Source: Muribaculaceae bacterium Isolate-002 (NCI) (lineage in GTDB: Bacteria > Bacteroidota > Bacteroidia > Bacteroidales > Muribaculaceae). From it: 35,278 nucleotides of DNA. The stretch covers positions 1 through 35,278 of the forward strand of contig SCEG01000032.1 in NCBI GenBank assembly GCA_004102805.1, written 5' to 3'. The notes under the pieces are model-generated. The model was not told where the DNA came from. It saw nothing but the letters and a program-made list of their open reading frames with translations, and did no database searches. Below are positions 16,773 through 25,425 of the stretch, piece by piece. Position 1 is the first letter of the stretch. Every line of letters begins with the position of its first letter. Both the position numbers and the translations under genes were made by a program.

Positions 16773-19700
16773 TCAACGTTTGCGGGTGAACGGAGCGCGG
16801 GCACGGTCGAGAGTTTCGCCGGCGCGCTCGATATCCTTGTAGACTACATGGGCGCGGATGTTGCCGAGAGCAGCGCGCAAATCCTTTACGGCGGCCGCCA
16901 GTTCGGCGGCATCGGCAGACGGAGCGGCAACGGATGTATAACCGCCATCGGCATATCCCGCCGGCTGTGTCGCTACGGGAATACCCATGCCAAGTATCTT
17001 GTTGCGGCGTATCGCCTCGATTGTGCCCACGGCATCGACCACACGCGGATTGTCCATAATCGGCTTCGGCACGACATACTCGCCGCGATGAACGACACCC
17101 GCAACCTCGTAGCGGTCGCCGTCGCCGGTGTAGCCACCATCGGAGTAGCCCGACAGCACGCGCTCAGCTGTGGCCTGTTTTGAAGAAGCACCGGCGGTGT
17201 TACCCGGCTGCATGTTCTTGATTTTGTCGCGCTCAGCTTTGGCACTCGCCAATTGAGCCACACCGGTAGCAGCCACAAGAGCTGCGGCAATGGGACCGGC
17301 GATTGGGCCTATTTTCCATGCGGCCATCACTGCAACCGCGGTGTCTGCTATAATCTGCGAACACTTGATTGCAAAATCAACGTCGGCGTATTTTTTCTGT
17401 ATCTCCAGTTTTTTGTTTTCCTTCTCCTCTTCGAGGGCTGCGGTGTCCTCACCGTTGTTCTTTGCCTGCTGTATCAATACGTCATACTTGGCATCGCTCG
17501 TCGCTATTTCTGCATCTTGTATTGCAGTAAACATCGAGCCGGAAAGATTGGCGTAGTAGTCGAAATACTTTTTGGCGTTAGTAACGCCTAACTGTAATTT
17601 TTTTCTTTCGTAGTCTTTTGTTGATATAAGGCCCTGACGGTGGTAATTCTCGAGTTGGGCGAGTTCGCGTTCGTACTCGTCGGCCCATGACAGCCCGACA
17701 AGTTCCTGAAGCTGCCACATCTGCTCTTGATACTGGTAATTAAGGGCGGCGATACGGCGTTGTTTCTCCGTTTCGAGTGCTATCGCTTGCTCTGTACCTT
17801 CTCCGACAACTTTCACCGCTGCGGCGTATGTCTGTTCGATACCTTGTCGCTGAAGGTCGAAGGCGTTCTTCATGCCTTCCGCGCTGGTGGTGTCGGTAGC
17901 GAGTTGGCGTATTTGCTCAACAAGTTTACCCGTATCAGTGAGTAAATTGCTATTCATTTCGCGCATCTTTGTCTCCAACTGTTCACGGGTGCGCTGCCAC
18001 GTTTCCGCGTCCATACTATAATCGTCCTCCAACTCGTCGTAATACCTTTGCATTTCGGCGAGTTGGTCGGCGTGGCTCTGACGCTGCAAATTCAGATTGT
18101 ATAAACTTGCCGCCTCCTGTGAAATTTCACCCTTAGCCTGCGCTTCCTTGATAATGTATTCCTGTTCGGAATAGAATCGTTTAACAGCGGTAAGTCTGTC
18201 GTTGAAATATGTTTCATTCTGCGCAATAATAGCTTTGTCTATTTCTTTTTGAGCTGCCGCCGTCTGTTGCTCGATTTGGGTTTGAGCGGCGTTGATAGCA
18301 TCGAGGGTTTTAGTATGCGTACTGTCAGTTTTCTGTCGGAGTGTTTCGAGAGCCTCTGAGAGTTCGCGACCATATCGGATTAACTCCCTATTCTTAGCAA
18401 TCGTTTTCTCCGATTGAGCAAGGTTTTGTTTATTTATTTCCAACAGTCGGCGTTGATGAGCGTCGTCGATAGGGTTCGTAACTTCGTCGAGAGAATCCTC
18501 GCTATAAGTACCAGGCTCACGCTTTTTCTTATTGATTTTCCCGAGGAGTTCCTTCTTTTCTTCCTGAAGGAGTTCAATACGTTTCCGAATACGGTCGAGT
18601 TCTTCATCACTCTGCGGGTCAATCTTACGTAGTTTTTTTAACTCTGCGTCTATTTCTTTAATCCTTGTAACGGCTTCTTTTGCTGAATCGTTCAGATGTT
18701 TAAACGGATCTACCTCCGGTTCTGGGTCTATGAGATCATCAAATGTGAGACTATATTCGTGGATGAACTCCTTAAATTCATCGAGAGCCTGCGTTTGTTC
18801 GGTTCGTTGTTTCTTATACCAATCGGTAAATGACATGCTTTCAAGTTCTGCAATCTCAGGATTATATCGTGAATCAAGTCCATGCGCATATGCCATCTCG
18901 TTTGACGAGTGTTCTTCGGCATATTTTGCAGCAGAGGTTTGAGTCCTAAGTCTATAGGCGGCATACATACTTTCCTGCTGTTCTTGATCAGCGCTTAATA
19001 ACTCCAGATAGCGCTCTTTCGCGGCTTCAATCCTCAATTTTTTTTCAAGAGAAATAATATAATCATCAAGTGCCTTTTTATTCTCACGATAAGCACCTGT
19101 TTCTGAATCTAATTGAGCCTTGTAGTCCGGGATTATACGATTTAACTCGTTGATTGCCTTTATACGTTTTTCCTTCGCTTCGAGTTCATCCATAGCGACA
19201 CGGCGTAATTCCATGAGACGGTCACGTTCAGCAGTGGCTTTTGCATTAGCCTTTTCCATCGCGGTGCGATACTTGTTTGTTGCTTCTGTAAGATAGGAAG
19301 CTTCGGCCGTGGCTTTTTTAGATGCACCAATAAAAGACATAATTCCCGTAGCAAGCATAGCGACACCACTTATTACCAAACCGATTGGGTTAGATTTAAG
19401 TGCGGTATTAAAAGCGTTGGTGACAGTTGTAGCTATTTTGGTAACAGAAATTTCGGAAAGCATGGCCGCTTTCTTTGCCATTAAGGAAGTTATGAACCCT
19501 TTTACAGCAGCCGATGACGCTATCACAGTGAGTTTATACACCACAAAAGCGGCAACAAGTGCGTTTATTACCGCTATGCCTAATTTTGTTTGTGTGAACA
19601 ACTTGGAAAACCAACCAATTACCGAACCGAGGATCGAGATAAATCCTCCCACAACCTTGACAACAAAAACAAATGCCGTCCCGACTGGTGTCAGAGCGTC

Positions 19701-21140
19701 CACAAATGTACCTAACCAGTTGACGACCGCCGTACCCCACTCATAGAGGGTTTTCAGAGCTACACGGAAATCAAAGAATTTCAAAATTAAACCCTCCACA
19801 GCTGACTGGAAACCGGCCCATGAACCAGTGGCATTGTCAGCCATAGTCGCGGCCATTTGGTTGAAATCATCGGTACAATCAGTTATCGAATCACGGAGCG
19901 CGAGGATTGCGTCAGATCCGTTTAGGAATGTCGAGAACGCGGCCACGCTTCGCTTGTCGGTCAGTTCGAGGGCTTTCGCGAGGTCCACACCTTCCGCGTT
20001 AAGTTTGTTCAGTCCGTTAACCAGCTCGTCGAGGTTAGTCACCGGGCCGCCGAGGGCTTTCGCGAGGTCGCCGTTAGCGTCTGCCAGATTCAGGAGGATA
20101 TTACGGGTTGCAGTGGCTGCGCTGCTTGCGTCGAATCCGGCGTTTGAGAGTTGGCCGAGTAATGCGGTTGTTTCTTCGAGGGAGAAACCGAACGCATTGG
20201 CAACCGGGCCAACGGTTGACAGCGAGGCCTCCAGCTTATGAAAATCAAGTGCGCTTTTAGTTGTGGCAACGGCAAAAGACGCCATCACCGCTTCGGCTTG
20301 ATCTGCGTCCTTGTTAAACATACGCATAGCGGCTCCGGCGAACGCTGCCGCGCTCGATAGGTCGGTATCGACTGCCTTCGCGAATTTCAGAACCGAGGGG
20401 GTAAGTTTCTCGATAACATCCTGTGTAAATCCGAGTTTTGCGAGTTCGGTCTGAAGGCCGGTAACCTCGGACGCGGTAGCGGTTGTGGTGCGCCCTAAAT
20501 ATTTCGCTTGGTCGGTCAGGCGTGAAACACCGTCGATAGTCGTACCCAGTACGGAGGCAAGTTTTGAGTTAGCCCGTTCAAAATCCTGAATAATGTTTGT
20601 CAGTTGCTTGAACGCCCCGATAACTTGCGTCATTATCACCATACCCAGGCCCATGAAAAAGCCCTTTATCGAGGTGGCTATCTTATCGAGCGACAGGAGC
20701 GAGGTCAGAAAACCGCGTGTCGAACGCTGCGCCTCTGCGAGAGCTTTCTCGGTGCACCGTATCTGGTCCTCCAACTCTCTGTATCTTTTCGGGTTGGTGG
20801 CTTTTGATGTGTTGTTAAGTTCGCGTTTAAGGTTCTTCAGTTCCTTACCGAGTTGCGCCGCCGACATTCTGGATATGTCGATTTTCTGACGCTCGGTTTC
20901 CATAGCCCGCTTGTTGGCCTCAATCTCGCGCGTGTTAGCCTGAATCGTTTCGTTCAGGCGTTTTATTTCCGCCGAGTGGTCGCCTTCGGTAGCGGCAAGG
21001 CGCGAAATCTCCTTACGGTGTTCCGCGTTCTGCTTCCGTAGCGCGTCGGTCTCCTTGGTAAGTCGGTGAATTTTCTCTTGTGCCTTCTGTGCTTTAAGGT
21101 CGAGTTCGACCGCGATTTTATCGTTATTTAATTTCGCCAT
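16773..21140 (-). CDS. Tail tape measure protein
   Basis: This is a 1455-residue protein that would set tail length and help DNA pass into the host cell. It starts with a coiled coil of about 130 residues. A TP901-type tape measure core follows at about 165-470 ([19 protein letters not shown], then many Ala/Gly-rich helices). Several hydrophobic segments lie in about 480-620, and another long coiled coil covers about 630-1230. Near the C terminus, a motif frequent in Bacteroidetes tape measures ([15 protein letters not shown]) is flanked by two GGYT repeats. A hairpin lies just before the start codon. No tail-assembly chaperone pair with frameshift precedes it, which is unusual. Confidence 0.93.
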   Translation of the reverse strand: MAKLNNDKIAVELDLKAQKAQEKIHRLTKETDALRKQNAEHRKEISRLAATEGDHSAEIKRLNETIQANTREIEANKRAMETERQKIDISRMSAAQLGKELKNLKRELNNTSKATNPKRYRELEDQIRCTEKALAEAQRSTRGFLTSLLSLDKIATSIKGFFMGLGMVIMTQVIGAFKQLTNIIQDFERANSKLASVLGTTIDGVSRLTDQAKYLGRTTTATASEVTGLQTELAKLGFTQDVIEKLTPSVLKFAKAVDTDLSSAAAFAGAAMRMFNKDADQAEAVMASFAVATTKSALDFHKLEASLSTVGPVANAFGFSLEETTALLGQLSNAGFDASSAATATRNILLNLADANGDLAKALGGPVTNLDELVNGLNKLNAEGVDLAKALELTDKRSVAAFSTFLNGSDAILALRDSITDCTDDFNQMAATMADNATGSWAGFQSAVEGLILKFFDFRVALKTLYEWGTAVVNWLGTFVDALTPVGTAFVFVVKVVGGFISILGSVIGWFSKLFTQTKLGIAVINALVAAFVVYKLTVIASSAAVKGFITSLMAKKAAMLSEISVTKIATTVTNAFNTALKSNPIGLVISGVAMLATGIMSFIGASKKATAEASYLTEATNKYRTAMEKANAKATAERDRLMELRRVAMDELEAKEKRIKAINELNRIIPDYKAQLDSETGAYRENKKALDDYIISLEKKLRIEAAKERYLELLSADQEQQESMYAAYRLRTQTSAAKYAEEHSSNEMAYAHGLDSRYNPEIAELESMSFTDWYKKQRTEQTQALDEFKEFIHEYSLTFDDLIDPEPEVDPFKHLNDSAKEAVTRIKEIDAELKKLRKIDPQSDEELDRIRKRIELLQEEKKELLGKINKKKREPGTYSEDSLDEVTNPIDDAHQRRLLEINKQNLAQSEKTIAKNRELIRYGRELSEALETLRQKTDSTHTKTLDAINAAQTQIEQQTAAAQKEIDKAIIAQNETYFNDRLTAVKRFYSEQEYIIKEAQAKGEISQEAASLYNLNLQRQSHADQLAEMQRYYDELEDDYSMDAETWQRTREQLETKMREMNSNLLTDTGKLVEQIRQLATDTTSAEGMKNAFDLQRQGIEQTYAAAVKVVGEGTEQAIALETEKQRRIAALNYQYQEQMWQLQELVGLSWADEYERELAQLENYHRQGLISTKDYERKKLQLGVTNAKKYFDYYANLSGSMFTAIQDAEIATSDAKYDVLIQQAKNNGEDTAALEEEKENKKLEIQKKYADVDFAIKCSQIIADTAVAVMAAWKIGPIAGPIAAALVAATGVAQLASAKAERDKIKNMQPGNTAGASSKQATAERVLSGYSDGGYTGDGDRYEVAGVVHRGEYVVPKPIMDNPRVVDAVGTIEAIRRNKILGMGIPVATQPAGYADGGYTSVAAPSADAAELAAAVKDLRAALGNIRAHVVYKDIERAGETLDRARAPFTRKR

Positions 21141-21144
21141 GACA

Positions 21145-21181
21145 AAGGGGGTAATCTTGTTTGCGGCAAAATTACCCCCTT
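21145..21181 (-). promoter_or_regulatory. Hairpin next to the tape measure start codon
   Basis: The arms 21145-21155 and 21171-21181 are perfect 11-base reverse complements (AAGGGGGTAAT on the coding strand first), with a 15-base loop. The hairpin ends four bases before the tape measure ATG. It would hold the ribosome-binding region in a stem with five G-C pairs. There is no following T run, so I favour translational control over termination. Confidence 0.65.
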
Positions 21182-21207
21182 CGGGTTAGTCTGTGAAGGA
21201 CACCTAT

Positions 21208-21468
21208 TTAACGGAAAATCTTCGATAATATCCTATACCATAACGGTAGTTTTCGTGGCTTTTCTTCTTGCCACGTCCATATCTGTTCACCATACTTATA
21301 GCGTCTGACAATTTCAGCTATAGCCAAATATATCATTACACTTACAGCACTTAAAAACAGTGCCGCAAAAAACGCTTGTATTGGAGTTGTGGGGTCGATA
21401 CGATAGAATACTCCATACCATACAACTACCACGATAGCAAGTAATATATATTTCAGTGTCCGTTTCAT
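21208..21468 (-). CDS. Small two-helix membrane protein
   Basis: The product of 86 residues has two predicted membrane helices (about 7-22 and 30-50) and a basic cytoplasmic C terminus rich in Trp, Lys and Arg. The function is unknown; size and topology would suit a holin or superinfection-related membrane protein. It starts inside the stop codon of the ribbon-helix-helix gene (ATGA overlap), so the two are co-translated, and it is followed by the tape measure leader hairpin. I considered a toxin partner for the upstream DNA-binding protein, but nothing in the sequence supports it. Confidence 0.65.
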   Translation of the reverse strand: MKRTLKYILLAIVVVVWYGVFYRIDPTTPIQAFFAALFLSAVSVMIYLAIAEIVRRYKYGEQIWTWQEEKPRKLPLWYRILSKIFR

Positions 21469-21656
21469 CGTTCAAGCCCTTTCGTTAAAAATTCGGTAAT
21501 GAGTTGAGAGGTTGAAACCTTTCGGCGGTCTGCCTCGTCGCGTATGAGGTTTAACAACCATGTAGGCAAAGTGACCGAGATTTTAGTCCTCGGCTCTCCG
21601 TCCACTGTTTTACGTCCTGCGCCTTCTCGCGCTCCGCCGCTACCTATACCGCCCAT
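21465..21656 (-). CDS. Ribbon-helix-helix DNA-binding protein
   Basis: The product of 63 residues has an N-terminal GSGGAREGAGRK segment, a flexible basic motif seen in many small phage and plasmid proteins. A CopG/Arc-like fold follows: strand KISVTLP, helix WLLNLIRDEADRRK, turn VSTS, helix QLITEFLTKGLE. It would dimerise and bind DNA. It is the first gene after a terminator and has its own -7 promoter box, so it may control the tape measure and tail genes that follow, or its own transcription. It overlaps the next gene by four bases. Confidence 0.82.
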   Translation of the reverse strand: MGGIGSGGAREGAGRKTVDGEPRTKISVTLPTWLLNLIRDEADRRKVSTSQLITEFLTKGLER

Positions 21657-21681
21657 AACTGTATATTATTTTCGTTTCCAC

Positions 21682-21689
21682 AAAGTTAA
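21682..21689 (-). promoter_or_regulatory. -7 box for the RHH and tail operon
   Basis: The minus strand reads TAACTTTG, a TAnnTTTG match, about 26 bases before the RHH start codon. A TTG lies upstream, but at about 29 bases it is too far for a standard -33. Together with the terminator at 21749-21775, it marks a transcription boundary inside the structural region. Confidence 0.55.
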
Positions 21690-21740
21690 GCAAATTATTT
21701 GATTTAGGCGATATATTCAAAAAAAAGTATATGTTATAAA

Positions 21741-21775
21741 ACATAAAACACCCCGCCACGATTTCGGGCGAGGTG
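21741..21775 (-). terminator. Rho-independent terminator after the head and lysis operon
   Basis: On the minus strand, CACCTCGCC (21775-21767) pairs with GGCGGGGTG (21757-21749) across a 9-base loop, with one G-U pair. It is followed by TTTTATGTTTT. It lies 27 bases after the stop of the upstream small membrane gene and separates it from the RHH promoter. Confidence 0.8.
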
Positions 21776-21801
21776 CGCAACGAGTTGGAAGGGTTCACCC
21801 T

Positions 21802-22098
21802 TTAGAGGGTGCGCGTGATGAAATGAGCCGCAAGCCATGCGACACCACTACCGAGAAACGCGCCGATAATGTCGGCCACGATGTCCCAGACACAAAAGTG
21901 GTTTCCCTTCTGGCGACGGTCGCGGAACTCTTTCCAGATACCGACGGCGAGGGCTACGGTAAAAGCGACAAGAGCGGTCACCCACTCCCTATGTGGCGGA
22001 ATGTGGGCAATAAGTGCGCCGATGAGTGCGGCGATACAGAACACCACGAAAATGTGCAGGAGTTTATCCTGCCCCTTACGGTCTTTACATACTGACAT
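21802..22098 (-). CDS. Small membrane protein, DUF2279-like pattern
   Basis: The product of 98 residues starts at the ATG at 22098. Longer frames upstream lack a sensible start and would overlap the neighbouring gene. It has about three hydrophobic segments. The pattern DKLLHI ... GIWKEFRDRR ... WDIVADIIGAFLG ... WLAAHF resembles small envelope proteins with conserved K-E-x2-D and D-x3-D positions in the membrane, such as DUF2279/YfiM. The function is unknown. In a phage this could be a holin-like or lysis-timing protein. It is the last gene before the terminator. Confidence 0.65.
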   Translation of the reverse strand: MSVCKDRKGQDKLLHIFVVFCIAALIGALIAHIPPHREWVTALVAFTVALAVGIWKEFRDRRQKGNHFCVWDIVADIIGAFLGSGVAWLAAHFITRTL

Positions 22099-22129
22099 AA
22101 TGCAAAAATTTAAGTTAGTGAAAATTGGT

Positions 22130-22384
22130 TTACTGTGCGGCGGTGTCGTTTCCCTCGTCCGCCTCTGTTTCGTCCGCCTTCTTACGTCGGAGGTCGCGGC
22201 GCCCCTGGACCGCCACGGTGATGAACGAGAACACAAACAGGAACAGGGTTTCGACACCGACGGCTGCGAGGATCGCGATTAACGCCATTGCTTTGTTCCA
22301 TGCCCACCAGCCGAAAGCGACACCGGGGGCAACGAGGAGCGCACCTCGAAGGATTGCGCCCACAATAATTTTTACTTTCTTCAT
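22130..22384 (-). CDS. Small membrane protein, holin candidate
   Basis: The product of 84 residues has two membrane helices (about 5-25 and 33-60) with a short turn, then a highly charged C-terminal tail (RRDLRRKKADETEADEG). This is the layout of class II holins, but many small phage membrane proteins look alike. It lies between a neck or tail-completion candidate and another small membrane protein. Its distance from the lysozyme gene (about 850 bases, in the same operon) is compatible with a lysis role. Confidence 0.6.
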   Translation of the reverse strand: MKKVKIIVGAILRGALLVAPGVAFGWWAWNKAMALIAILAAVGVETLFLFVFSFITVAVQGRRDLRRKKADETEADEGNDTAAQ

Positions 22385-22397
22385 TGTTGATAACTTG

Positions 22398-22802
22398 TTA
22401 TGACTGTTGATAACTCTCGCGGATAGAATCGGCTAAATTCTTGCGTAACCACGCCGAGAACTCAAACCGTATGTCGTTGAATGTTTCTTTGTATAGAATA
22501 CCCCAGACCGTGCGGTTATAGATTCGGTAATTACCGAGCCGCTTCATGTCGAGGAATCGGAGGTATGTCGGGTACTGCGCTTTTGCCGATATGCCGGAGC
22601 CGGAGCCGGTTATCGAGAAGGTCGGCGAGGCTAAGGCCTGTTGCAGCCGCCCCGAACGGCTCCGGGGTGTTCCGTCGGTGCGGTAGGCTTGTTTTCCGTA
22701 TATTTTGGCGGCGGCGATACGTCGCTGCTCCTCGAATATCCGGCGGAATCCACGGTTAACGTATTCGGCGAAATACTTTGCTATCTGGTCATGGTCGTCC
22801 AT
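22398..22802 (-). CDS. Probable neck or tail-completion protein
   Basis: The product of 134 residues is basic. The N-terminal helix (FAEYVNRGFRRIFEEQRRIA) is followed by SRSGRLQQAL and a beta region. The Ser-Gly-x-Leu segment after a basic stretch is typical of small neck and tail-completion proteins of the HK97 gp10 type, which join head and tail. No search was possible, so the family is tentative. It begins one base after the upstream stop. Position between portal and tape measure agrees with the role, but the expected major tail tube gene does not follow. Confidence 0.5.
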   Translation of the reverse strand: MDDHDQIAKYFAEYVNRGFRRIFEEQRRIAAAKIYGKQAYRTDGTPRSRSGRLQQALASPTFSITGSGSGISAKAQYPTYLRFLDMKRLGNYRIYNRTVWGILYKETFNDIRFEFSAWLRKNLADSIRESYQQS

Positions 22803-22803
22803 A

Positions 22804-23241
22804 TCAGTAAGATGTTACGTTGAAGGCTATCGACCAACCGGCAAAGCGTCCGTAAAGTTCCGTTTCCGGGGCGGTGTCAATACTGTCAACCTCGACACGC
22901 ATAACCGGGCATCCTGCTCTCTGGTCGCCCAGCAATAGACTTTTAACCTCGTCGATAATCGGCTGTGTCTGCTCCAGCACGTCGAAGGAGCTGCGACGTT
23001 GCGGGTCGTATTTCAGCATGACGAAAACCACGCATTTGTTCACCTCCTTGAAATTATCGACATTCTTTGCGTCGGATTCTGCCAGAGGAGGGAAAACGAA
23101 CAGGGTAACGGCTTCAGACGGTAACGACTGTATTTTCTTACCCATCTGCTCGTCTATGGTGACGGGCAGAACTTTGGTAATTGAATCGATGCGGCGGCCT
23201 ACTCCTTCCCAATATTCGCGGTACTGTAAGAGATTTATCAT
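22804..23241 (-). CDS. Probable tail terminator or tail-completion protein
   Basis: The product of 145 residues is an alpha/beta protein. A helix (VLEQTQPIIDEVKSLLL) lies between beta strands, and it ends in a typical strand (AGWSIAFNVTSY). Small tail-terminator proteins have this length and order. The start overlaps the lysozyme stop by four bases (ATGA). The assignment rests on size, predicted fold and position next to the other completion candidate. Confidence 0.5.
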   Translation of the reverse strand: MINLLQYREYWEGVGRRIDSITKVLPVTIDEQMGKKIQSLPSEAVTLFVFPPLAESDAKNVDNFKEVNKCVVFVMLKYDPQRRSSFDVLEQTQPIIDEVKSLLLGDQRAGCPVMRVEVDSIDTAPETELYGRFAGWSIAFNVTSY

Positions 23242-23690
23242 ATCTTCCCGAAATAGTGGTCGGCTTCGGCTGCTCGGCGTTTCATCAGTCCGGGGAGGGG
23301 CTTCAGTACACCGTTAACCCTCGCGTTAACGTGTTTCATGAACTCGGCGCGGATAGTGGGGTCGTTGGGATCGGCCTTAACCTTGCGGACAAGCGTCGGG
23401 GACTTGACGTTGAGCGAACCGATATTGTAGGACAGGGAAACAAGCGCGTCGAACTGGTTGCCGTTAAGTTGCACCCCGGCAAAGGTCGGCGCGACTGTGG
23501 CGGCGAACTTGGTAATATCGGTATCGAAAAGCGCGTCAGCCTCCGCTTGTGTGATTTTCTTGCCGAGGGTGACATCTTTCCCGGTGTGGCCGTAGCCGAT
23601 TGTGAGAACTCCGGCAGGGCAACGGTAGGCGATAAGCCGACAGCCTTCCCACGCCTTAATTTTTTTCTTGATTGCGGTTGAAAGTTGCAT
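23238..23690 (-). CDS. Endolysin, GH24 T4-type lysozyme
   Basis: This muramidase would cut the glycan strands of peptidoglycan at lysis. The 150-residue protein has the GH24 triad as Glu15, Cys24 and Thr30, the E-8-(D/C)-5-T spacing, followed by IGYGHT. The residues around it, EGC and CPAGVLT, match the arrangement of P1 Lyz, where the two cysteines can form an inactivating disulfide. Here Cys17 and Cys24 are the only cysteines. There is no signal or SAR segment, so it should collect in the cytoplasm and need a holin. It sits inside the head and tail genes, about 4.6 kb downstream of the holin and spanin candidates. Confidence 0.93.
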   Translation of the reverse strand: MQLSTAIKKKIKAWEGCRLIAYRCPAGVLTIGYGHTGKDVTLGKKITQAEADALFDTDITKFAATVAPTFAGVQLNGNQFDALVSLSYNIGSLNVKSPTLVRKVKADPNDPTIRAEFMKHVNARVNGVLKPLPGLMKRRAAEADHYFGKI

Positions 23691-23695
23691 AATGA

Positions 23696-24475
23696 TTATT
23701 TATTTTGGGTGTTACGTTTTTCGTTGAGATATTCAAATTTGCATTTATACAGGTAGATGAGGACGGCCCACATATCGGTGCGCTCTACCTCCGCCACGTT
23801 CCCGAACAGTCCGGCGGTAGCGACCTCGAAGGTTATCCCCGTCCATCCCGTCTTGTCGTCCGGCTTTTTACCGCCGGAACTGCGGAAGATAATCCGTAAA
23901 TCAATTTTCTTTCCGTTGATTTCCACGGGGCCGGCGAGGATTGCTTTCCATACCGAGGCGAGGAGCGTCGGGGCATGGAAGGCCAGAAGGTCGGGCACTT
24001 TCTCGCCGTCGGGAATATGGTAGAGCCGTCGGGCAATATGGGAGTAACCTTCAGCCACTTCTTGCTCGTCCATTTGGTGAAGGTTCTCGGCTATGGTAAG
24101 GCACTCCACAAACTCGCCGTATGTCACACCATCCAGCCAATCGCCGGGGCCTTGATAGCCTCCGTATGAGGGCAGGAGGTTAACCGGTGTGTTAAAATCA
24201 AGATGAACGCGGTTGCCTTCAGCCACAAAAAAACCTTCAATCGCTCCGGCCTGTGCTTTCAGTTCCTCGACGTGCTGCGCCTTCAACAACGTGTAATCCG
24301 CTTTACCGAGGCCAATCAGGAAGGAGAGCCAGCGAATACGGAAATAATCGCCGTCAATCACTCCCGCGCCCAAAGCGTAGGCGAGAAAAACGTAATATTC
24401 GTATTGTGCCGGGGTCAATTCGCTGACATGGGTCGGAATCTTCACGGAGCGGCCTCGTGTGGTAATTGTTTCCAT
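23696..24475 (-). CDS. Hypothetical protein of the head-to-tail region
   Basis: The product of 259 residues is soluble and mixed alpha/beta. The N-terminal part (IPTHVSELTPAQYEYYVFLA, then FRIRWLSFLIGLG) recalls a protein type I have seen in other Bacteroidetes phages, without a known role. It is not recognisable as a capsid or tail tube protein. It starts at the base where the upstream DUF6712-like gene stops and ends five bases before the lysozyme start. A connector or assembly protein is the simplest guess. Confidence 0.6.
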   Translation of the reverse strand: METITTRGRSVKIPTHVSELTPAQYEYYVFLAYALGAGVIDGDYFRIRWLSFLIGLGKADYTLLKAQHVEELKAQAGAIEGFFVAEGNRVHLDFNTPVNLLPSYGGYQGPGDWLDGVTYGEFVECLTIAENLHQMDEQEVAEGYSHIARRLYHIPDGEKVPDLLAFHAPTLLASVWKAILAGPVEINGKKIDLRIIFRSSGGKKPDDKTGWTGITFEVATAGLFGNVAEVERTDMWAVLIYLYKCKFEYLNEKRNTQNK

Positions 24476-25425
24476 TAAAACGACATTCCTTTACTGTGGA
24501 CGATAGGTCCGGTAATTGATGTATCTACCTCCTCGCCGTCTGCGTCGAGTTGCGCCACGAGCTGCTGAAGGTATTCGAGTGCGCGGGTAGCGTCAGCACC
24601 CAGAGAGGCGGCAACCGAGGCGCGGGCGGATTGCTCGGCGCGTAACCTTGATTTCACCGGCTGCGACTGCTGAACCTGTACGATACCCTCCGGGATAACC
24701 TCGACCGGAAGGCGTTCCACCGCCTTCTGCATGGTTAGCAACGCCACGGCGCGGGCTGCCGTCGCCTTCATCAGCGTGAAGGTATCGGAATCCTCGCCCG
24801 AAAGAATCGGAGCGAGATACTTGCCGAGTACCGGGGCGACGGTTGCGCCTTGAACCTCGCGGATAATAGGAACGAGGGTAACGAAAAGGCGATGAGAACC
24901 GATAATGTAATAATTATCGAACTCCTCCTTACTGCGGATTAACAACCCTTCGCGTTGGCGGTACTTGGGCGATTCAATCCAGAACGGGAACGCCTCACGA
25001 TCTAATGCTTCGACAAGTGCGTCGGTAGCCTCGTAGGCCAGACGTAAAATATTTTCCTCGTCCTTGAACTCCTGAAGGGCCGTTAACCCTTTTTCGTTCT
25101 CTCCGAGGTTTTTCGCCCTACCTGCATCTCCGTGCTGCGCATCGAGTGTCGGTATGAGCTTCAGCCATGTGAAGAACGCCACTGCCTGCTGAAGATAGCG
25201 TAACGGTACCACCGCCTGCTGCGGGAACTCATCATCGGGCACCTCGTAGCGGTTGTAGAATCGGGCAAGAGCCTCGACAGGCTCACGCCCCACAATGGCC
25301 ACTACGTCGCGCACGCCAAGATGGAGCAGCGGCCGCCACTTATCGAAAGTGATACCGTTAGAGATTATGCCGACGGCTGCGGTAATTTCCTCGCTTCCGT
25401 TTCCGTCGCGGTCAAATAGTTTCAT
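24475..25425 (-). CDS. DUF6712-like phage protein
   Basis: The product of 316 residues is mostly helical. I recognise the general pattern of DUF6712, a family found in phages of Bacteroidetes (FDNYYIIGSHRLFVTLVPII and the helical segments around it), but have no search to confirm this. Its place after the portal would suit a head-tail connector. The C-terminal 60 residues are Ala/Gln-rich and probably flexible. It overlaps the upstream PLD-like gene by 14 bases. It could also be the missing capsid protein in disguise, though nothing like an HK97 fold is apparent. Confidence 0.6.
   Translation of the reverse strand: MKLFDRDGNGSEEITAAVGIISNGITFDKWRPLLHLGVRDVVAIVGREPVEALARFYNRYEVPDDEFPQQAVVPLRYLQQAVAFFTWLKLIPTLDAQHGDAGRAKNLGENEKGLTALQEFKDEENILRLAYEATDALVEALDREAFPFWIESPKYRQREGLLIRSKEEFDNYYIIGSHRLFVTLVPIIREVQGATVAPVLGKYLAPILSGEDSDTFTLMKATAARAVALLTMQKAVERLPVEVIPEGIVQVQQSQPVKSRLRAEQSARASVAASLGADATRALEYLQQLVAQLDADGEEVDTSITGPIVHSKGMSF

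Noticed and set aside
21208..21656. Toxin-antitoxin pair made of the RHH protein and the small membrane protein
   Set aside because: Gene order and overlap resemble such pairs, but the membrane protein has no known toxin pattern and RHH proteins are common phage regulators.
21802..22257. N-terminal extension of the DUF2279-like membrane protein
   Set aside because: The additional 53 residues are Arg/Ser/Cys-rich, overlap the upstream gene and are not needed; the ATG at 22098 gives a normal membrane protein.
21657..22400. Tail assembly chaperone pair with programmed frameshift before the tape measure
   Set aside because: The genes here are separate small membrane or DNA-binding proteins, without overlapping frames or a slippery site.
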